Shown here piece by piece: positions 12,901-23,831 of a stretch of 64,000 nt of DNA (position 1 is the first letter of the stretch; each line of letters begins with the position of its first letter). A model generated the notes under the pieces. That model worked only from the letters and a program-made list of their open reading frames with translations, made no database searches and had not been told where the DNA came from. Location of the stretch: contig OZ007573.1 in NCBI GenBank assembly GCA_963931925.1, forward strand, positions 41,790,722 to 41,854,721, in the 5' to 3' direction. The translations under genes were made by a program, and so were the position numbers. The stretch comes from Onchidella celtica. Lineage: Eukaryota > Mollusca > Gastropoda > Systellommatophora > Onchidiidae.

Positions 12901-15727
12901 GCGTTGGGAAACACAGTCTTTCCTTTTGTTTGTGTGTTGTTGTTTTTCTTTACTTGCCACATTTTAACTTTGTAGGTGCAAGCTCTTCAATGATGGAGGA
13001 GAAAAAGCAAGTTGTTGAACATCTCCTGACAGAACTTCACCGTGGAAACTTTAGTCCGAGCATAACCCCTCCAGCACCACACCCGGCTCCGCCTGTCAGT
13101 AGACCAGGAACTGATACTGACAGAGGCCCCTCTCCAGTCACTGTTAGCGTGCCATCGTCAGAGACATCCACACCACATAGAGAGCCGAACCTCATGGAAC
13201 TGAGCCACATTAGCCTGATGGGCACCCCAATGATGAACAGACCGTCCAGTGAGATGTATGATGAAGAACTGACCATAACAGCCTTTAACTCCAGAGGACC
13301 TAAGATGGTCACCAGTTCAGGTCAGATTTTGTTACTTTCAAAGATTTTTCTTTCCTGTTCTTTCCCAAGCTCTGCATGATTTTCAAGGCCTTCAATCCTT
13401 AATTCTTGGACTCAGAGAATGGATCTGACTGACCAAGTTGTCATTTCCCTTTGGATCTAGCTGATGGGTTGGTGAACTCTTGTTGGTTTCAGCTTGGTGG
13501 GGAACTGTCAGCCGCAGCTGTAATGATCTGGATTGGACAGCGTGTCCCCCATGTCAGTGCAACGAATCAGCTGAGTAAACCTGCTGGAAAATATGATCAC
13601 TATTTTTTCTTCATTTGAAAACATGTGAAAGCCTCTTGCTGTGATCATCTTTAAATAAATGCCTGACCCTGTCCTTAGCTCGTCTGTTTTTTTATCCCAC
13701 AGATGGTCTCTGATGATCACAAGGCTATTATAGGTTCTTAAATTTAATCATTAAAAAATTAGCACAACTAATGTTGTTTTTACCTACATCTGTGGTCCAA
13801 CAGGAATTTAGTTGAGCTGAGTACAAGCAGTTTACCTGTCCGTCCAAAAGTTTTGATTATTCAGGTAATTCTGTCCAATCTAGATTCAAACTTGAGATCA
13901 GGTATGAGAATTCTCCGGAAATTTCCTGAATTCCTGATTTTTAAAATCAGTTAATCTTTTTTCCTTAGTAAAAACTATTTTGTTTGATGTCGAATACACG
14001 AAATGGCCTTAGTGTATGTGTGTATTGCGGTTGGCAGTGATGCGTTGTGTCAAAAGTTCAGGAAATTTTTCTTTCAGTAATTCCCATCCCTGTGAGATTA
14101 TTGTAAATGACTTTTCTTGTGGACTTTACCATTAATACAACCTTCATCTGCTGTCAAAATTCCTCACACATTGTTATGTGAAACCATCAGTCTTTTGTCA
14201 TGTTCTTTCTAGTAAGTCACCTTCCTGAGAATACAGCCCCACCCACTGTTGGCTTGATGAAGGCCCCTCCCCCTGTGCTGGCTATTCAGAGTCCTTTGGG
14301 AAGTTCTGGGCCCAGAAGATCCAGGAGCCATCACCGGAGTCGTAGTGATCTTGCCGAGTCCATTAATGTCACAAAAAAGTGGATCAGGTGCGCACTTGAT
14401 TGAAAATGTATTTACCTGGCACAGTTTTTTTTATCAATATATTTTTATATGTATTTAAATCATTTTGTTTGTTACCTTCTACGTGGCTGACTTTACTGAT
14501 TGAGAAAGTTGTCAATTAACAATTTATAAATTGCATAACCAATACTGGGATCCAAAAGAAATATTAATAGATGCTAGTTCAGCAGCACTGGATTTATTTT
14601 TTTATTTATTTTTTTCTGCTTCATGGACATATATTTTTATCACGGAGTAATGCCAGTGTGGTAAGAGAAGCAATCATAGATCAGATGACTTTGCTTCATA
14701 TCTGTACAAATGTACCAGCTCTCAAATTGTTGAAATTTTCCATTTTGATCAGAACTATCTGAAGTAAAGATCCATTATTGATAGCAAACAGCTGAAGAAC
14801 TTACGCCTCTGCCTGCCAACACTTTCATAAGTTCCTATGCAAAAGAGTTGATCTGAGGTGAAATATGATGATAGAGTGCTCATAGAACTGGGACATGGTT
14901 CTATTTAAGTGTGTAATGTAAAATTTGATAGAAAGACTTATGAATGGGATGTCAATCATTGCAGATACTCGAAAATTTCTCACTCATTTACTGTATTATC
15001 TTTTTACCTTTTCAGTGATATATTTGTTTGCATATTTCTTTTGGATGCCAGTCTTTGAAAATATTCCTTGTAACTGACATTAATCATATTTATGCCCTTT
15101 TTACATAGTTATAATGAATCTTACAGATACCACCAGCAAGCAAGACAAGAATGTGTGCAGGCTCCACTTGCTCGTCCAGAAAGTTCCATGACCCTAGCAA
15201 CCCTCAACTTGGAGACCAAAATGAGACACAACCCTCATGACCAGCTTGTGGCTCTTGTGGTTGGACCAACCATTGAGCTTCCAACTAATGAGGATGCGTC
15301 TGACACTGACCCACACATGCAAAATTATGAGTTTGTCCGCAGCGGCAAGAGGGGCGAAAGAAAATCTGGGGCTCTATCCAATTTCTTTAATAAAATATCC
15401 AAGAAAGTTCTGAGGCAAAGAAGTAATTCAGATCATAACAGTGGAGGAAAAGGAGGCAGTGGCAGTAGTGGGGATTGGGTGAGTGGTGGGGAGACAACTA
15501 GTGGTGAAAGTGATGGTAAACATGAGAAAGGCTACGTCAGATCAGACAAAGTTCACTCCAAGGGTGGATCCATAGGTCGGGCATCTGGAATGCCAATGAC
15601 AGGAAATGATCATAGAAATCGAGGGGATGATAAAGAAAATATGATTGACCAGGTCAATCCATTTGACAGGCAGAAAAAGAATCCCATTCGGTTGTCCAAT
15701 CGCTTTAAAGGAAAATCAACCAAATAA
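317..15727 (+). CDS. INF2: Inverted formin, INF2-like, 5'-partial, 17 exons
   Basis: Formins nucleate and elongate unbranched actin filaments; INF2-type formins also sever and depolymerise them and are autoinhibited by DID-DAD contact. Seventeen exons join with unbroken phase: 317-509, 1164-1279, 1707-1866, 2344-2417, 3180-3281, 3883-3965, 4692-5587, 6133-6251, 6706-6870, 7856-8113, 9686-9864, 10929-11049, 11458-11619, 12393-12501, 12976-13320, 14213-14387, 15127-15727. They give 1285 residues ending in TAA; the start lies outside the window. Order: DID (about residues 1-240), linker (about 245-525), FH2 (about 530-912), WH2/DAD-like motif (about 922-940), Pro/Ser-rich and basic tail. The DID segment (ALYGLDSLLDSLG; DAILQIDCLSCIRTVLNSR) and the FH2 signature LGNFLN fit INF2 better than other formins by recollection. 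FHDC1 is the main alternative. No CAAX box is present at the C-terminus. Confidence 0.88.
2543..2621 (+). repeat. Two-copy direct tandem duplication in a formin intron
   Basis: A 38-bp unit starting tgccactttattcatttt and ending taaaatccccta occurs at 2543-2580 and again at 2584-2621 with few differences. It is a local duplication in the intron between the exons ending at 2417 and starting at 3180, and no gene is implied. Confidence 0.85.
4558..4680 (+). repeat. Short dispersed intronic repeat, family R1, copy 1
   Basis: It begins ctttgttccagtg and ends near caggattttcctgcttttta. The same ordered blocks recur in another formin intron at 5955-6066 and in a HARS intron at 37485-37592. No termini, TIRs or poly-A tail are obvious. 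It sits just upstream of the acceptor at 4691. Confidence 0.6.
4692..5587 (+). CDS. INF2: Formin linker exon, end of DID to start of FH2, almost without FH1
   Basis: The longest exon of the gene (896 nt). It starts with DTLWQLLERHVHHIV, the last part of the DID region. About 240 low-complexity residues rich in Ser, Asn, Lys and Thr follow (for example KNKKFVRQNSAPC, TSADSGYLGYEDK). It ends with the FH2 lead-in MRNLKWIKLDEST. The only proline cluster is GLPPPHPQ at about 5473-5496, whereas vertebrate INF2 carries long polyproline tracts here. It ends in phase 1 (GTG G|gtaaga) and joins the exon at 6133. Confidence 0.85.
5955..6066 (+). repeat. Short dispersed intronic repeat, family R1, copy 2
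   Basis: Shares ctttgttccagtg, gatctggtt, ctgcag and ttcaggattttcct in the same order and spacing as 4558-4680. A 14-bp G run lies just before it at about 5927-5940. Confidence 0.6.
6133..12501 (+). CDS. INF2: Formin exons coding the FH2 domain
   Basis: Seven exons with the end of the preceding one code for about 380 residues. The first acceptor is placed at 6132/6133 (gtcttgatccag) because it restores frame from the phase-1 donor at 5587 and yields PHSLWANAD, matching the lasso Trp of FH2. Landmarks in order: QPDFQQVEEMF, LSHKTRLSLNLFVNRL, LPFIKHLMEILPEYDEV, LRLGNFLN, NGYKLSSLTRLTEVKSRE, AEYFCESDSFEIENCFRILL and the coiled EAQLMKKQKN. In the family this domain dimerises head to tail and binds actin barbed ends. 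A Helitron lies in the intron between 6870 and 7856. Confidence 0.88.
7129..7660 (-). mobile_element. Non-autonomous Helitron (532 bp) in a formin intron
   Basis: Read on the - strand it starts TCTATATAATAAAGC and ends CTCAGCTAG. A GC-rich palindrome (CCCCGGCAGCCCCGGG region) lies about 10 bases before the CTAG end. The flanks on that strand are A on the 5' side and T on the 3' side, the A/T target expected for Helitrons, and no target duplication is seen. The last 250 bases match the Helitron at 27653-28979. No Rep/helicase coding is present, so mobilisation would need proteins from elsewhere. Confidence 0.75.
9973..10165 (+). repeat. Degenerate minisatellite, about 44-bp period, four units plus a partial
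   Basis: Units begin near 9973, 10015, 10059 and 10103, each opening with a form of tgagcccatgacatcatg followed by a C/T-rich half; a partial fifth starts near 10147. The units are well diverged. It lies in the formin intron between exons ending at 9864 and starting at 10929, which is otherwise unremarkable. Confidence 0.6.
12225..12363 (+). repeat. Short dispersed repeat, family R2, copy 1
   Basis: Contains ctgcagttggcgatggcac, caaaagttcagg and gaggttcccgtccctg. The same blocks in the same order occur at 13902-14092 and 49212-49368. The acceptor of the next formin exon lies about 30 bases downstream. Confidence 0.55.
12976..13320 (+). CDS. INF2: Formin exon with WH2/DAD-like motif and proline-rich segment
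   Basis: Right after FH2 the exon codes KKQVVEHLLTELHRGNF. This resembles the INF2 WH2/DAD (pattern of hydrophobic pair, LL, two residues, basic, Gly) that binds actin monomers and the DID. A proline-rich stretch follows (SITPPAPHPAPPVSRPG), then Ser/Thr/Met-rich sequence. Assignment of the motif is by pattern and position. The exon joins in phase 1 on both sides. Confidence 0.7.
13902..14092 (+). repeat. Short dispersed repeat, family R2, copy 2
   Basis: The longest of three copies. It opens near tgagaattctccggaaattt and ends gtcaaaagttcaggaaattt followed by cccatccctg. It shares its left part with 49212 and its right part with both other copies. Confidence 0.55.
14213..15727 (+). CDS. INF2: Last two exons of the formin, basic C-terminal tail and stop
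   Basis: Exons 14213-14387 and 15127-15727 join as AG|A (Arg). The first carries PPPVLAIQSP and a Ser/Arg/His cluster (RRSRSHHRSRSD). The second carries NFFNKISKKVLRQRSN, a long Gly/Ser/Asp-rich stretch and ends KNPIRLSNRFKGKSTK then TAA at 15725-15727. No CAAX or membrane segment is visible, so an ER-anchored isoform like the vertebrate INF2-CAAX form is not coded by these exons. Confidence 0.85.
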
Positions 15728-16383
15728 ATTGGAATTGAAAATATAGCCTTAACAGTTTGGGGATTACTGTTGTTTTTTTTTGTTGTTATTGTCGTTTTGG
15801 TTTTCGCAAATTTCATTTAGCACAGAAATGGGAATGCTGACGTAAAATTTCTTCTGGCGGAATGACTTTAGTTGTGCTAAGCTTTAATTCCACCCTAGAA
15901 TTTGTTTTCTTGATCAGTTTGGTGAGCTTTTTTCCCCCTTGCTTTTGCCTTGAGCTTGTGCAAAAGGTAAACTTGCGCTGCTGTAAGTACATTCATTGGT
16001 CTGTTAAAGTACCGTAAGTGTGCTAATTAGTTTTTACTCTTATACATTTTTGTTTTTGCACTACTTTCAAATGTTGCTGTTTGCATGTTAAGTAAAATAT
16101 CAGGATTAGTTTGTCTGTGACCCCAAAAATGTGAACTGGATACATTAACTGCAAAATGTGCAAATGAGTCGTGGTCCCTGCCATTGTACAACATGCCAGA
16201 TGTGGCCACTTACCAGTTATCATTGGCTCTCACTTGTAATTGGAAAGGACAAATTTAAGACTTTTGAATGTGGATATAATGTCGTACAAATATTCTTGGA
16301 TAGTTTCAAGCGCCACATGATAAACTATAATAACTTGAATTTTTTCAAAAATTGAAATATTTGGCATGCTTATAGTTTTCCTA

Positions 16384-16575
16384 ACAGCCCGCAGGTTGTG
16401 TAAGAAGTTGCAGGTTAAATTCTGAAAACTAAGGATTAAATAAGGTTGAATTTTAAAAAAATAACAGAATTATTGAGAAAGTTGTCCGTTTTTTTACTTC
16501 GCGTGAAAAATTTGTAAAAACTGAGTTATGGCAGTTTACCAAGAGGCCCTCAATTTGTTCTATTCACTAATATAT
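16384..16575 (+). repeat. Dispersed repeat R3, copy 1, related to the MITE at 58650
   Basis: Contains cagcccgcaggttgtg, aaattctgaaaact, gaattttaaa, a T run, and a right end gagttatggcagtttaccaa followed by gaggccctc. The same order occurs at 58712-58895. The right end read backwards resembles the left arm of the 58650 element, so this looks like one end-proximal part of an inverted-repeat element. Confidence 0.5.
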
Positions 16576-19394
16576 TTTGTAATTAATCAATGATTGTAAT
16601 TAATCTTGAAACAGTAAGTAATTCATTGTTACACAACATTTAATGGTGCCAGTTTTTACTAGTCATCCCCCTTTTTTTGTAATCCTTAAATATTTTGTGT
16701 GGGCTTCATTCAAGTGACTTGATTTTGGTTGTTTGTAATGTAAAATATTTTGATATAAGTTGATAATGTGGTATATTATGTATTTCAATATGGTATTGTC
16801 AGATGGGATATGAAAAAGAACATTTTGGTTCACTTATACGTTATATTCAGAGCCATTGTCCTTGCTGTTTCAGTTTGAATGAAGCCTAGATATTCATGCA
16901 AATTGAAGAACTACAAATAAGTCTGAACTTGTGCCGATGTGGTTGTGAATCCAAGTCATGTTTTTTCAAGTAATTTTTTTCATTGTGATTATTTACCAAG
17001 TGTTCTTGCTCTGTTTTCATTTGTCAGAGTGCTTATGTATTGTGAGTGTATTTTTTTTATATAAGATTGTATGGCAAGCTTATGTTTTCTTAAACTTAAC
17101 ATGAGAAATAACATTTTGATCCACATACTTTTTACTCAGAGCCATTGTCTTTGATGTTTCAGTATTGCTTCATTGTTTCTTTATGCAACATTTGCACAGA
17201 TTTTTCAAGAGCATTACGCTTCATCTCTTTTTGTTGTTGTTTTTTTTCTGTTTATGTTTGATTTGTTTTCATTGGTTTGACTTTGAGCTGCATTAATCAG
17301 GAAAGGCCATTATATTTGGCACATGTATGGCTGTTGCTGCATGGTCACTACAATAGAAAATTATCTGAAATTTATTGACAGAAATTGAAAAGAGATCAGT
17401 TGTTCTGCCCTAGAATAAAATACAGTTTCCAAGCAGCCTGGAATTAAAAAATTTGAGAAAAACCCTGGAAAAAGTGGATTAGTCCTGAAATTCTCCTTTG
17501 GTATAAAAATTTGAGAAACACTGGGGGAAAATATTGGAAAAACAATAAATAAATACATATATTTTCTCTCATTTCCCTGCATTTAAGTAGCCCTGGAATT
17601 TGTCATTTTGGCCCTGGAAAAATATTTTCATCCAGGGATGCTGAAAATAGTTCAAACATGTTGTGGTTATAATATCTACATTCTGACCGGAGCTTCAGAA
17701 CATGAACCTCCATTCATGGTATTAGTTGTGGTATTATAAGCATAGCTTATTTTGTTTCTAAATCTTTGACCTAGGCTGCTTTGTAGAATAATTGTTTTTT
17801 TAAAGTCAGATTTCATTGAAAGAGATCCCAGTCAGCTCTTCTGGACAATGATAGCATTTTTTGGTCACTGAGAGTGTTTCCACACAAATTATCCTCTTAT
17901 GGAAAGTTGGAGCACTGCAACTTCTATGTAATAATTATTAATGGCCATAAAATATTATACTTCTACCCAGCCATTTTCTGATAATTAATGCAGTAACAAT
18001 TATTTCATTATTGATTCCCATGTAAAATTATGTACCCGCTGTTACGGTGCTTTTCTGCTATGGTGCTCTTTCTACCAGAGGTGATGTCTAATGACTTATG
18101 AGGTAGAGAGAATGAATTTTTCATGCTTGTGATAGACAGTTGTTATTGCAAATTTTTTCTTCTGCATTTGTTTCACTGTGGCACTGTGCACTGCTTTCAT
18201 ACAACAGTTCAGTATTTATTGTATACATTTTTACAACACTCATTGAATTGTACAGCTTATACTTTTCACTGCAACAAGAATATAAAAGACTTGAACTTTA
18301 AACATTTGTGATGTTATGTTTTAGGAAATTTTTATGATGTAAATTGTTAAAAACAGATTTGGAGGATATCTATAAAAATGGAATTTTATATCCTCAGAAT
18401 AACATCAAAGTGGCACATTTGCAATTATTCATTGTGAAACACCAAAGAATCTTGATATTGTCAAGACATGAATCGCATTTGCCAACAAGAGCGAACTGAT
18501 TGGAAATGGCCTTTACTGTAAGCCTGGCAAGTTTACATTCATTGCAGTGATACTTACATTTACATGCCCATTATCATATAATACTTTCAAGATTCCTTAA
18601 AAATTTTCACTCGTTTCTCACATAGGTGTATTCATTGAGATTCATCATTTTGTTACTTATTCTTAAATTATGCATTGTTTTATATTTCCTGTGCTTTCCG
18701 GTAACTTAAAAGACAATCATGGTTCTGAGTGTTTGTGGGAACAGGTGCTTGATATGTGCTATTTGTTTCAATGAATGATCGTATTTTTTTACGTATGAAT
18801 AGATTGTACTTATTCAACAATACTTTTTAAAACCAGGATGGATATCTCTGCCAGCTGCCAGGAAAAAAAATAATATTAGGATGCCCTTACTCTAAATTTA
18901 CTACAACTGTTCATGAAGTTGGAACCGGCTAGAAGAGTATTATTTGAATATTTAACAGTAATTCTAAAATCTGAATTAGAAGAGTTTCCTCTTTTTTTTT
19001 TTTTTTTTTGCACAAGTTTTTTTTTTTTAGGAAAATCATACTCATATATATGTAATTCAAAGAATGCCTAATATTGAACTAATATCACTATTTTTTGAAA
19101 GAAAAGCCTTGTTATGCAAAGTCATCATAAACTGAACGAAAATTTACACAGATTTACATATTTACACACATTTACATATTTGAAATTCTATTTCACTGTT
19201 TGTTATTGGTGAAGGACAGCAGTAATTTTCAGATTCTACACAAGATATATTTTTACAAGTACACTTATTTTATGCATGCTCCTATCTCACAGTTTCTTAT
19301 CACTATTACATTGGATATATAGATCTACCTCCTTCAGTCTTTACTGTATGTGAAGTAATACCAACAATAACATCCATAATATTAATGTATTCAT

Positions 19395-19455
19395 AGCACA
19401 ATCTTGTACTCCAATAAACAGCACAATCTTGTATTCCAATAAACAGCACAATCGT
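19395..19455 (+). repeat. 25-bp tandem repeat, about 2.4 copies
   Basis: The unit agcacaatcttgtattccaa plus taaac begins at 19395, 19420 and 19445. Each full unit includes AATAAA, giving two spaced poly-A-like signals far downstream of the formin stop. Confidence 0.8.
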
Positions 19456-22300
19456 CACATTTACTCAGCAGAAATATCTTTATAAGGCATGTATTATGTG
19501 CTCTTATTGCCTAACTATAGAGCCAAATGTATTCTGCAAGCAGGGTTACCCCTATGATGAACAGGAAACTCAGATGTAAGTGGTAAGCTACAAACTTAGT
19601 ACCAGTATCTGTTCACAAAAAACAAAATCTGGTTCATCTTTCATTATTTTCTGTAATGGATCTAAGAGTCTGGATGCATTGTATAATATGATAAAGCTCT
19701 GTCCTGTTCATAACGCCATTATTTGTAGATCGGTGGTGCTTAGAGGAGAATGGTATTCTTAAAAGCTGTGATGGAAATTCACAACCTAACATTTTGTTTT
19801 CCGTTTATATACTTTTCAGAACAATTTACCCATAAACTGGCTCCATAAAAACCTAGGATATTCCATTGCCTTTGATCTCCAAAAGTTTCATGGCTGTACA
19901 TTCAGCCATTTTTACCAAAATGTGAGAATATGGGTCACCAAATTATAATAGTAAAATGTTCAGACCATGTGTCCAAGACCACATACAGGAAGAATTCATC
20001 ACAGCACAAAGCCATGGAAGAAATGGTATCTTACTCACATTCTGTATTTTGAAATATGATTTTGAAAATATATATTATATGTATTTACTGTTTATGTTAT
20101 TGTTAACATCATCCTTTCAGCCTTTTGGCACTGTGTCTTCCACAGCAAGACGAGGACTGCATTGTTTATTGCACTTTATGATCCCGATACATAATATTTC
20201 TCAAATTATTTCTGACTACATGAAACAACTGAAGCTGTGAGATATATTGAAAAACTTCATGGTTCAAATCAGATCATTTGCTCTTCACATTTCAACAACA
20301 ACAAAAAATGTTTAAAATAAATTTCAGATCTTGTTTGAGTAAAGATTTCTCCAGTTGGTTAGCAGGCAGGTTCACTTTTAAAACTCTACTTCATTTTACT
20401 AAGTCACTGTATAATACTACAGTATTTGTTTTTTTAAAGTCGGATCATGAAAAAACATTGAAGAATAATGGTGACAATGCTGACATGATATTTCAAATAA
20501 TGTTGGTTGGGTGCAATGGTCTTCCAAAAAGCAAATTTACTTCGTAAGTTGATCACAAAGAACATGCCCTGCTGAAATATATTTTTTGCGGTGCTAAATT
20601 TGCAAATTGATAATATGGTTGCTTGCCACTGGTCATTTGACCAGGAGTGGTCATGGGGGCACTAAGCCGATGAACATGCCAACTCTCTCCATCAGTGATC
20701 ATGTGCCAATGCTTAAGTCTCTACATTGCTTTTTTTTAGGTATTTTAAGGATATATGCCAACTGAAATATCTCCAAAAAAGATGGTCTCCTTTTTTGTAA
20801 GATTTTGCTTGTTTCTGTGTTAAGAGATTGCACCCAACAGACAAAATGCTAATGGTTGTGGATTTTTGCTTTATTTTTTTGCTTTGTTTGTTCACTGCCT
20901 TTTGCAGTAAATTTGTTCATGTGAGTGATTTATATCTTTACTTTTCGCTTTCTTTTAAGGTTGTTTTCTTTCAACCGCTGATACGGATTTTCTACACCTT
21001 AGTCATACCTTAGATTCCCTTTTTCTGGTCAGTTTCTCCTAGCTTACACTTACAGAATAAAAGCATTTTCCAGAGTGATTTCATGTTTTTATTTTTTGTA
21101 TTATTAAAACAATATAATCAGTTTTGGTTTTACAACTGGGTGAAAATGTTCATCTATAGTCAAGAGCTACTCCATGGTGAGTCCTTGATGATTTTCAGGT
21201 GCAAAACAGGTGGTTTTGAAGGAGAAAAAAACATTCATTTGTGCTTTACACTTTCATGACATTACCAGTCTGCAACTGAAAAAAAGTCCCGGTTTTGTGA
21301 AACAGATTTTTGTTGCAGACTATTTGTCAGTATGATTTCATTTCTCACCAATTCCCTCATCTTTTTTTATGTCACTCATCCTGAATCAAAATGACACATT
21401 TTAAAAATAAAAAAATAATTTATTATGAAATTTAGTTAACACATACAAGACAAGAGACTGGAACATGAATGTGACCGTTTCCGATATGTTGTCAGTGAAC
21501 CAACACAGATGTGTTTCTTTTACTTACTTAATTGTTTAAAATTTTGGCATTAGATCTACATTATTCATTTGTTATACAACACACTTCTCTTTAGGTGACA
21601 GAACACTCATCACAAAAATGATATAAAATTAAAAGACAAACAGATACAAACCAGTGCTCTGTTCTGTAAATGGCCAAATGAAACAACATTAATAATAACA
21701 GTCTTTTGGTTTTGATTGCTAATACTGATTGATATGTCTCGATAAGATGAACTGTTTGCATTGATCTTCTCTCCCGGTATGCAAATGTTGCAGCGATCAT
21801 AATATCACTATTGCAACTAGAATATTAAAAAAATTGGACATTTGACTATCCATGTATTCAGAAGAGAGACAAACTTTGCAAACATTACATAAAAAACACT
21901 TGCAAAATATTCCTCCAATTGATACTTGACACTGTCAGTGTGAATAGATACACTGAAATTCACAAGCTCTCATCCATTGCCGAAAGAAACAAACCGGTGC
22001 TGATATTTTGGAGAGTCAGTATTGCACTCGAAAACTATAAGTAAGGATAGGTTTGATTGAATGATCTCCACCAAACAAAGCATCATGGAAACATTGTACA
22101 ACAGCAATGCATTTTGCATGGAAATGTCTTCTCAGGAGGAGTTACTTTGACACTTTGAGGCACACAGTTTAAATATAAGACATTCTAATGACGGATTTGT
22201 TTTGAGGGATTTGTAGCAGAGTCCTTTATGATGAGCTATGCGCCTCCAAAGCCAAAGAGAACTCCTCCCTTATCTTATTATCAACAAACCATACCAAATG

Positions 22301-22745
22301 GGGACAAGGTGGTCTAGAGGCAAGGTGCTTGCCTCTCATGCCAAGGGTCCCGGGTTCAAAACCCGGCCGGTGCAGGCATGTTGGAAGTTTGGGATTTTTC
22401 TCATGTTTTCGTGTCCATGATCCTATTGGAGGGGTAGGATCGAGTACCTAGACTTCTCGAAAAAAATTTGGAGGGCCCGTGTGCACGTTAAAGATACCTT
22501 GGCAGTTGGAAATCAAAAAGAGCAGGCCGAACAGGCCGCTGCCCTGGCAAAATTAAATAAAATTCATCCCTACCATTCCCTCCCCCTCCTCCCTCATCTC
22601 TCCCCCCCCCCCAAAAAAAAACAACTCACAGACCGGCGCTGCACTGTGGTGACAACGTGACTGCTCCAGTTACAACTGGGCTGCAATGGCGCAAAGGCAA
22701 ATTTCCCAAATGGGATTAAAGAGTTATACAAATACAAAGTAAAAT
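22301..22745 (+). mobile_element. tRNA-derived SINE
   Basis: The head looks like a tRNA gene: an A-box-like tggtctagagg at about 22310 and a B-box ggttcaaaacc at 22353-22363 within a cloverleaf-like arm (cccgggttcaaaacccgg). A body with gtgcacgttaaagatacc follows, a central block like those conserved in invertebrate SINEs. Next come a C/A run and a tail with tttcccaaatgggattaaag then aatacaaa. The tail recurs at 40897-41015. Pol III transcription is inferred from the boxes. It is not a functional tRNA gene because the head lacks a foldable anticodon and acceptor. Confidence 0.75.
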
Positions 22746-22805
22746 AAGATTTGTTTCAGCAATTAGCTTTGATTTACCAGACATAAACCAATGTCTCTAA
22801 GGAGG

Positions 22806-23831
22806 CTAGCTAAACAATACAAGAAAAAGCTTCCTGCCTCTATCAATGTGTGGATAGTCCCCAACAACTACTCCCTGAAAATATTTCCCAGCAGACTGGA
22901 CGGCATCTTCCATCTGATTTGAATTTCTAGGATAAAACTGGATCACAGCTGTTCTGTTGGGACATAACACAGATTTCAATGATGAGAAGAAGAGATTTAG
23001 TTGCCGTTGTTTCTCACCATAAAAAAGCCATTGAAGGAATGAAATACTGATGGCCAAATCAAAACTGTTGGGTTTGAATGGTAGACCATGCCTCAGGTCC
23101 CACCTCACAACATCTGCATGGTTAGACATAGAAGTATAATTGATTGTGTGGAGTCTTCTCAGAAGATTATTTCCTTGTCGACTTTGGAATGGTTCCTGCT
23201 TAAGATTATTGCTCTGAAAATCATGTCTTTGCTTCAGACTATCAGTTGTGTCATGAAATGTTTGTTCTGTGCAGCTGATGTAATGTTTGAATTCTGACAA
23301 ACTTTCGAGATTCAAATCTATGCCAATACATGAATATCCTCTGCCCAGGAGTGGAACAGAGCTTGTTCCATCGCCACATCCAATGTCCAACACTAGCTGA
23401 TTATTACCACTTCCTGTAACTTTCTCTGTCTCTGTGTTTGATGTAATTTTAATGTCATGAATAAGATTTATGGCCTTCTCCACTAGCTCCTCTTGAATTC
23501 GATGGTTCTTTTTAGTCATTCTGCTCCATTTGCGCAGAAGCACTTTTTCCTCTACTTGCTCCAAATCAGACTTCGCATCCTGTTTCATTAACAGTTCAGG
23601 TCGTCTTCGAAACCCACCTTTTAATGTCTTAATCTGAAATTCTTCCAAACTTTTACAAACTTTCATCCCCTGTGGTGTGGAAACATATTCAATGGAAGTG
23701 TTAGGAAAACAAAAGAGTTTCCTGTCTTGGGTGTGCAAGGATGCAAAATACTTTTTAAATCTTTTCAATACAAGAAACAACTGTACTTGAAATGACAGTC
23801 TTAAATTCACAGTCTTGTCACAGAGCATCAT
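22806..23831 (-). CDS. BUD23-like SAM-dependent methyltransferase, single exon
   Basis: A 341-residue reading frame. Residues 149-155 (DIGCGDG) are SAM motif I and 170-174 (GIDLN) the next strand. Residues 241-269 include WDLRHGLPFKPNSFDLAISI and FLQWL, and 298-342 include QFYPRNSNQ and GDYPHIDRGRKLFLVLFS. These match BUD23 (WBSCR22), which makes m7G in 18S rRNA with TRMT112, in the same order. RRPELL (77-82) matches the N-terminal block of BUD23. Oddities: about 75 extra N-terminal residues, an insertion of about 50 residues (180-238), and an end exactly where BUD23 would begin its basic C-terminal tail. There is one coding exon only. ATG at 23831 is followed by a second ATG. A good acceptor (ttgttcttgcag) ends at 23900, so a 5'UTR exon is likely. 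It is probably a divergent paralogue; its substrate is unknown. Confidence 0.75.
   Translation of the reverse strand: MMLCDKTVNLRLSFQVQLFLVLKRFKKYFASLHTQDRKLFCFPNTSIEYVSTPQGMKVCKSLEEFQIKTLKGGFRRRPELLMKQDAKSDLEQVEEKVLLRKWSRMTKKNHRIQEELVEKAINLIHDIKITSNTETEKVTGSGNNQLVLDIGCGDGTSSVPLLGRGYSCIGIDLNLESLSEFKHYISCTEQTFHDTTDSLKQRHDFQSNNLKQEPFQSRQGNNLLRRLHTINYTSMSNHADVVRWDLRHGLPFKPNSFDLAISISFLQWLFYGEKQRQLNLFFSSLKSVLCPNRTAVIQFYPRNSNQMEDAVQSAGKYFQGVVVGDYPHIDRGRKLFLVLFS

Larger units (their letters stand above)
15728..22300 (+). other. Formin 3'UTR and intergenic DNA, no gene seen
   Basis: AT-rich DNA without a convincing reading frame. AATAAA-type signals occur next to the stop (15723) and near 17545, so the transcript end cannot be fixed. 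It contains the dispersed repeat at 16384-16575, a 25-bp tandem repeat at 19395-19455, small variants of tttacacacatttacatatt near 19141-19182 and long T runs near 18995-19030. Confidence 0.5.

Noticed and set aside
22301..22376. A functional tRNA gene
   Set aside because: Only the A- and B-box regions are tRNA-like; arms do not pair properly and the sequence continues into a SINE body and tail.
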